This document shows, piece after piece, positions 52,215 through 53,783 of a DNA stretch of 53,783 nucleotides. The stretch lies in assembly GCA_027314515.1 (NCBI GenBank), contig DAHVAR010000218.1, positions 1 to 53,783 of the forward strand, in the 5' to 3' direction. The notes below the pieces were generated by a model. It did not search any database, had not been told where the DNA came from, and saw only the letters and a list, made by a program, of their open reading frames with translations. This DNA is from Actinomycetota bacterium (GTDB lineage Bacteria; Actinomycetota; Actinomycetes; Streptosporangiales; Streptosporangiaceae). How positions within the stretch are numbered: the stretch's first letter is position 1; each line of letters begins with the position of its first letter. Made by a program: the position numbers and the translations under genes.

Positions 52215-52448
52215 GTGACAAACCTTACGCTGACCATCGACGAGGACATTCTCAGGGTGGCCCGCATTAAGGCTCTTGAGATGGGGACATCGGTGAACGC
52301 CCTGGTGCGTGAATACCTCCGGCAGTTGGCGGGCCGCTCCACCGCTGCCGAGGGGGTAGCGGAGTTCTTCGCGGCGACGAGGGGCGCCGGGGCCGGGAGC
52401 GGCCCCGGAGGCCGGTCGTGGTCAAGAGACGAACTGTATGAGCGGTAG
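52215..52448 (+). CDS. ribbon-helix-helix antitoxin (VapB-like)
   Basis: A 77-residue protein with MTNLTLTIDEDILRVARIKALEMGTSVNALVREYLRQLAG, a ribbon-helix-helix of the kind paired with PIN toxins. The tail GRSWSRDELYER would contact the toxin. GTG 52215 has GGAGGT 4 nt upstream. It overlaps the toxin gene by 11 bases. Confidence 0.88.
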   Translation: MTNLTLTIDEDILRVARIKALEMGTSVNALVREYLRQLAGRSTAAEGVAEFFAATRGAGAGSGPGGRSWSRDELYER

Positions 52449-52857
52449 GGCGTTCCTCGACAGCAATGTCCTCGTGTACTCGGTTGACGAGAGCCCCGCG
52501 GAGAAGGCCAAGCATGAGCGGGCGGTCGAACTGCTCAGCGCTCAGCCGGAAAGCCTGGTGGTCAGCACGCAGGTGCTGCAGGAGTTCTACGTGGTGACCA
52601 CCCGTAAGCTTAAGAGCCCGCTCAGCGAGGAAGTTGCGGCTCGCGCGGTACGCGGGATCGCCAAGCTCGACGTCGTGAGCGTCGATGTGCCATTGGTGCT
52701 GTCCGCGGTGGACACATCCCGGACTGCGCAGCTATCGCTGTGGGACGCGTTGATCATCGAGGCTGCGAGCAGAGCGGGATGCGAGCGCGTGCTCTCGGAG
52801 GACCTCAACACGGGCCAGGTAATCCGGGGCGTTCGCATCGAGAACCCGTTCACCTGA
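52438..52857 (+). CDS. PIN-domain toxin (VapC-like)
   Basis: A 139-residue PIN ribonuclease. FLDSNVLVYSVDES carries the first Asp, STQVLQEFYVV the Glu, and LSLWDALIIEAASRAGC and VLSEDLNTGQ the remaining acidic residues. This subgroup differs from the VapC at 36.2 kb. The pair with the preceding antitoxin is complete. Confidence 0.92.
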   Translation: MSGRAFLDSNVLVYSVDESPAEKAKHERAVELLSAQPESLVVSTQVLQEFYVVTTRKLKSPLSEEVAARAVRGIAKLDVVSVDVPLVLSAVDTSRTAQLSLWDALIIEAASRAGCERVLSEDLNTGQVIRGVRIENPFT

Positions 52858-52954
52858 GGCCCGTTGGGCTGAGCTTGCAGGCACCGTTGATCTGTCCCGC
52901 TCGGGTACTCGGTCGCGTGCCGAGGGCATCGTCATTTCACCAGCCGCAGGAAGC

Positions 52955-53338
52955 TCAGGGACCTTGCACCTCGGCTGCCGGTCCTAGCCAGTGGATGCGA
53001 TCGGCGAACTCGCCTGGGTCCGGGTACTCGTGAAGAAGTGCCTCGAGCAGCTGAACATACCTGCCAATCGCCGCGTGCGTCCGCGGCAAGCTGGCGTCGG
53101 AGGTGAAGATCAGCCCCGCGTGGTGCTGTCCGCTAACCGCCCAGTTCCGCGCGATGGCCATGAAATCGCCGACGTTGTTGGTGAGTAACGTTCGCTGCTC
53201 ACCAGCGCACAGCGTCAGTAGCGCCTCATCGGGCTCACGGTGCCAGCCGCGCTCGACCGCCGCGCTCACATCCCGGCCCCCGACCCTGAGCTGCTCGGCA
53301 ATCGCCGTCGGATAGTGGTGGTCGAGCATCAGCCTCAC
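52955..53338 (-). CDS. DUF5615 PIN-like protein, probable toxin
   Basis: A 127-residue PIN-like protein. VRLMLDHHYPTAIAEQLRVGGRDV starts the fold. EPDEALLTLCAGEQRTLLTNNVGDFMAIARNW resembles the acidic part of the active site, with Asn-Asn replacing the usual Asp residues. GTG 53338 overlaps the stop of the upstream DUF433 gene by GTGA. DUF5615/DUF433 pairs are regarded as toxin-antitoxin systems. Confidence 0.85.
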   Translation of the reverse strand: MRLMLDHHYPTAIAEQLRVGGRDVSAAVERGWHREPDEALLTLCAGEQRTLLTNNVGDFMAIARNWAVSGQHHAGLIFTSDASLPRTHAAIGRYVQLLEALLHEYPDPGEFADRIHWLGPAAEVQGP

Positions 53339-53763
53339 GCGATGGCCCGCTGCTGGCGCTCCCATCGCGAGCGCTCTTCGTCCTCGAGCCGCGCAGCGAC
53401 CGCTGCGTCGTCATCGATCTCGCTGGCGAAGTCCGCATAGTAAGCCAGGGCCGCCTTGATCAGTTGCGGCGCGACCCCGAAGTCTTCCGCCGTCTGCTCA
53501 ATGTCACCGTCGTTGCCCCGCAGGGTCGAAATCACCTGATAGACGTACAATCGCGTGCCGACAACCAAGGCCCGCCGACGGCCGAGTGCGCCCTGCTGGA
53601 ACCGGATCAGCGGGTGCACCTCAGTGCGGATGGCCTCGCCGAGCAGACGCTCGGCGAGCGCATTGCGGGACCTGCCGGTCGCGCTGGCCATAGCATCCAG
53701 CAGGTCGAGAGTGCGTCGCGACAGCCGGAAGGAGCGCTGCACTGTAGGTTCCTCGGTTGCCAT
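53335..53763 (-). CDS. DUF433-type antitoxin with N-terminal RHH-like helix
   Basis: A 142-residue protein. VQRSFRLSRRTLDLLDAMASATGRSRNALAERLLGEAIR is a ribbon-helix-helix-like segment. A DUF433 domain follows (HPLIRFQQGALGRRRALVVGTRLYVYQVIST and TAEDFGVAPQLIKAALAYYADFASEID), which contains a helix-turn-helix. ATG 53763 and ATG 53772 are both possible; the promoter lies at the window edge. It is translated together with the DUF5615 gene. Confidence 0.82.
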   Translation of the reverse strand: MATEEPTVQRSFRLSRRTLDLLDAMASATGRSRNALAERLLGEAIRTEVHPLIRFQQGALGRRRALVVGTRLYVYQVISTLRGNDGDIEQTAEDFGVAPQLIKAALAYYADFASEIDDDAAVAARLEDEERSRWERQQRAIA

Positions 53764-53783
53764 GTGACCCATTGAATCACAAG

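Overview
The window reads as chromosome of a high-GC Actinomycetota (GTG/TTG starts are common and TAnnnT -10 boxes lie directly in front of start codons). Gene order matches blocks known from Mycobacterium tuberculosis and Streptomyces: pdtaR-polA-rpsA-coaE-uvrB (like Rv1626-Rv1633), then pyrG-nudix-xerD-parA-scpA-scpB-rluB-cmk-der (like Rv1699-Rv1713), then the cytochrome c maturation block (like Rv0525-Rv0529). Expanded XRE/DUF397 regulator pairs fit a Streptomyces/Streptosporangiales-type lineage, but the genus cannot be fixed from the sequence alone.

Layout. 1-27.4 kb is conserved core: tRNA-Leu(CAA), a decayed PdtaR paralogue next to intact pdtaR, a hotdog thioesterase, polA, a penicillin-acylase-family hydrolase, rpsA, coaE, a GT-C membrane glycosyltransferase, uvrB, a DMT-like membrane protein, pyrG, a Nudix hydrolase, ald, xerD, and a tightly overlapping run parA-(small basic protein)-scpA-scpB-rluB-aroH-tyrA-cmk-der. 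27.4-31.8 kb is a regulatory island: an RsbW-like ATPase, two XRE(DUF5753)/DUF397 pairs on opposite strands, a small membrane protein and a HIT-family protein with an out-of-frame SEC-C motif behind it. 31.8-48.7 kb is accessory and is the most unusual part. 48.7-52.1 kb is core again (ccsB, resB, resA-like, histidine phosphatase), and the window ends in toxin-antitoxin genes.

Main discovery. The 31.8-48.7 kb region is best explained as an ancient tandem duplication of one roughly 9 kb unit in the order DUF222-HNH nuclease, propeller/lectin protein, GH76 mannanase, variable stretch, PIG-L deacetylase, ccsB. The two copies have decayed reciprocally. Copy 1 keeps HNH, GH76 and PIG-L intact and has only scraps of the lectin gene and ccsB. 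Copy 2 keeps the lectin gene and ccsB intact and has only scraps of HNH, GH76 and PIG-L. Each gene survives exactly once, and the join where the 3' part of ccsB meets the 5' part of HNH is where a tandem-duplication junction should be. The variable stretch of each copy holds further fragments (phosphotransferase, cupin, NAD-epimerase, Erm-type methylase) and two toxin-antitoxin modules.

Functions together. The core half covers DNA replication and repair (polA, uvrB, coaE), segregation and condensin loading (xerD, parA, scpAB), nucleotide and aromatic amino acid supply (pyrG, cmk, aroH, tyrA) and ribosome function (rpsA, rluB, der). The accessory half is surface and glycan oriented: a secreted propeller plus twin-lectin protein, a GH76 enzyme, a PIG-L deacetylase and a secreted Cys-pair repeat protein. 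A recurring regulatory signature is a TAnnnT box ending exactly 7 nt before the start codon, which implies leaderless mRNAs for pdtaR, polA, the DMT gene, cmk and the HIT gene.
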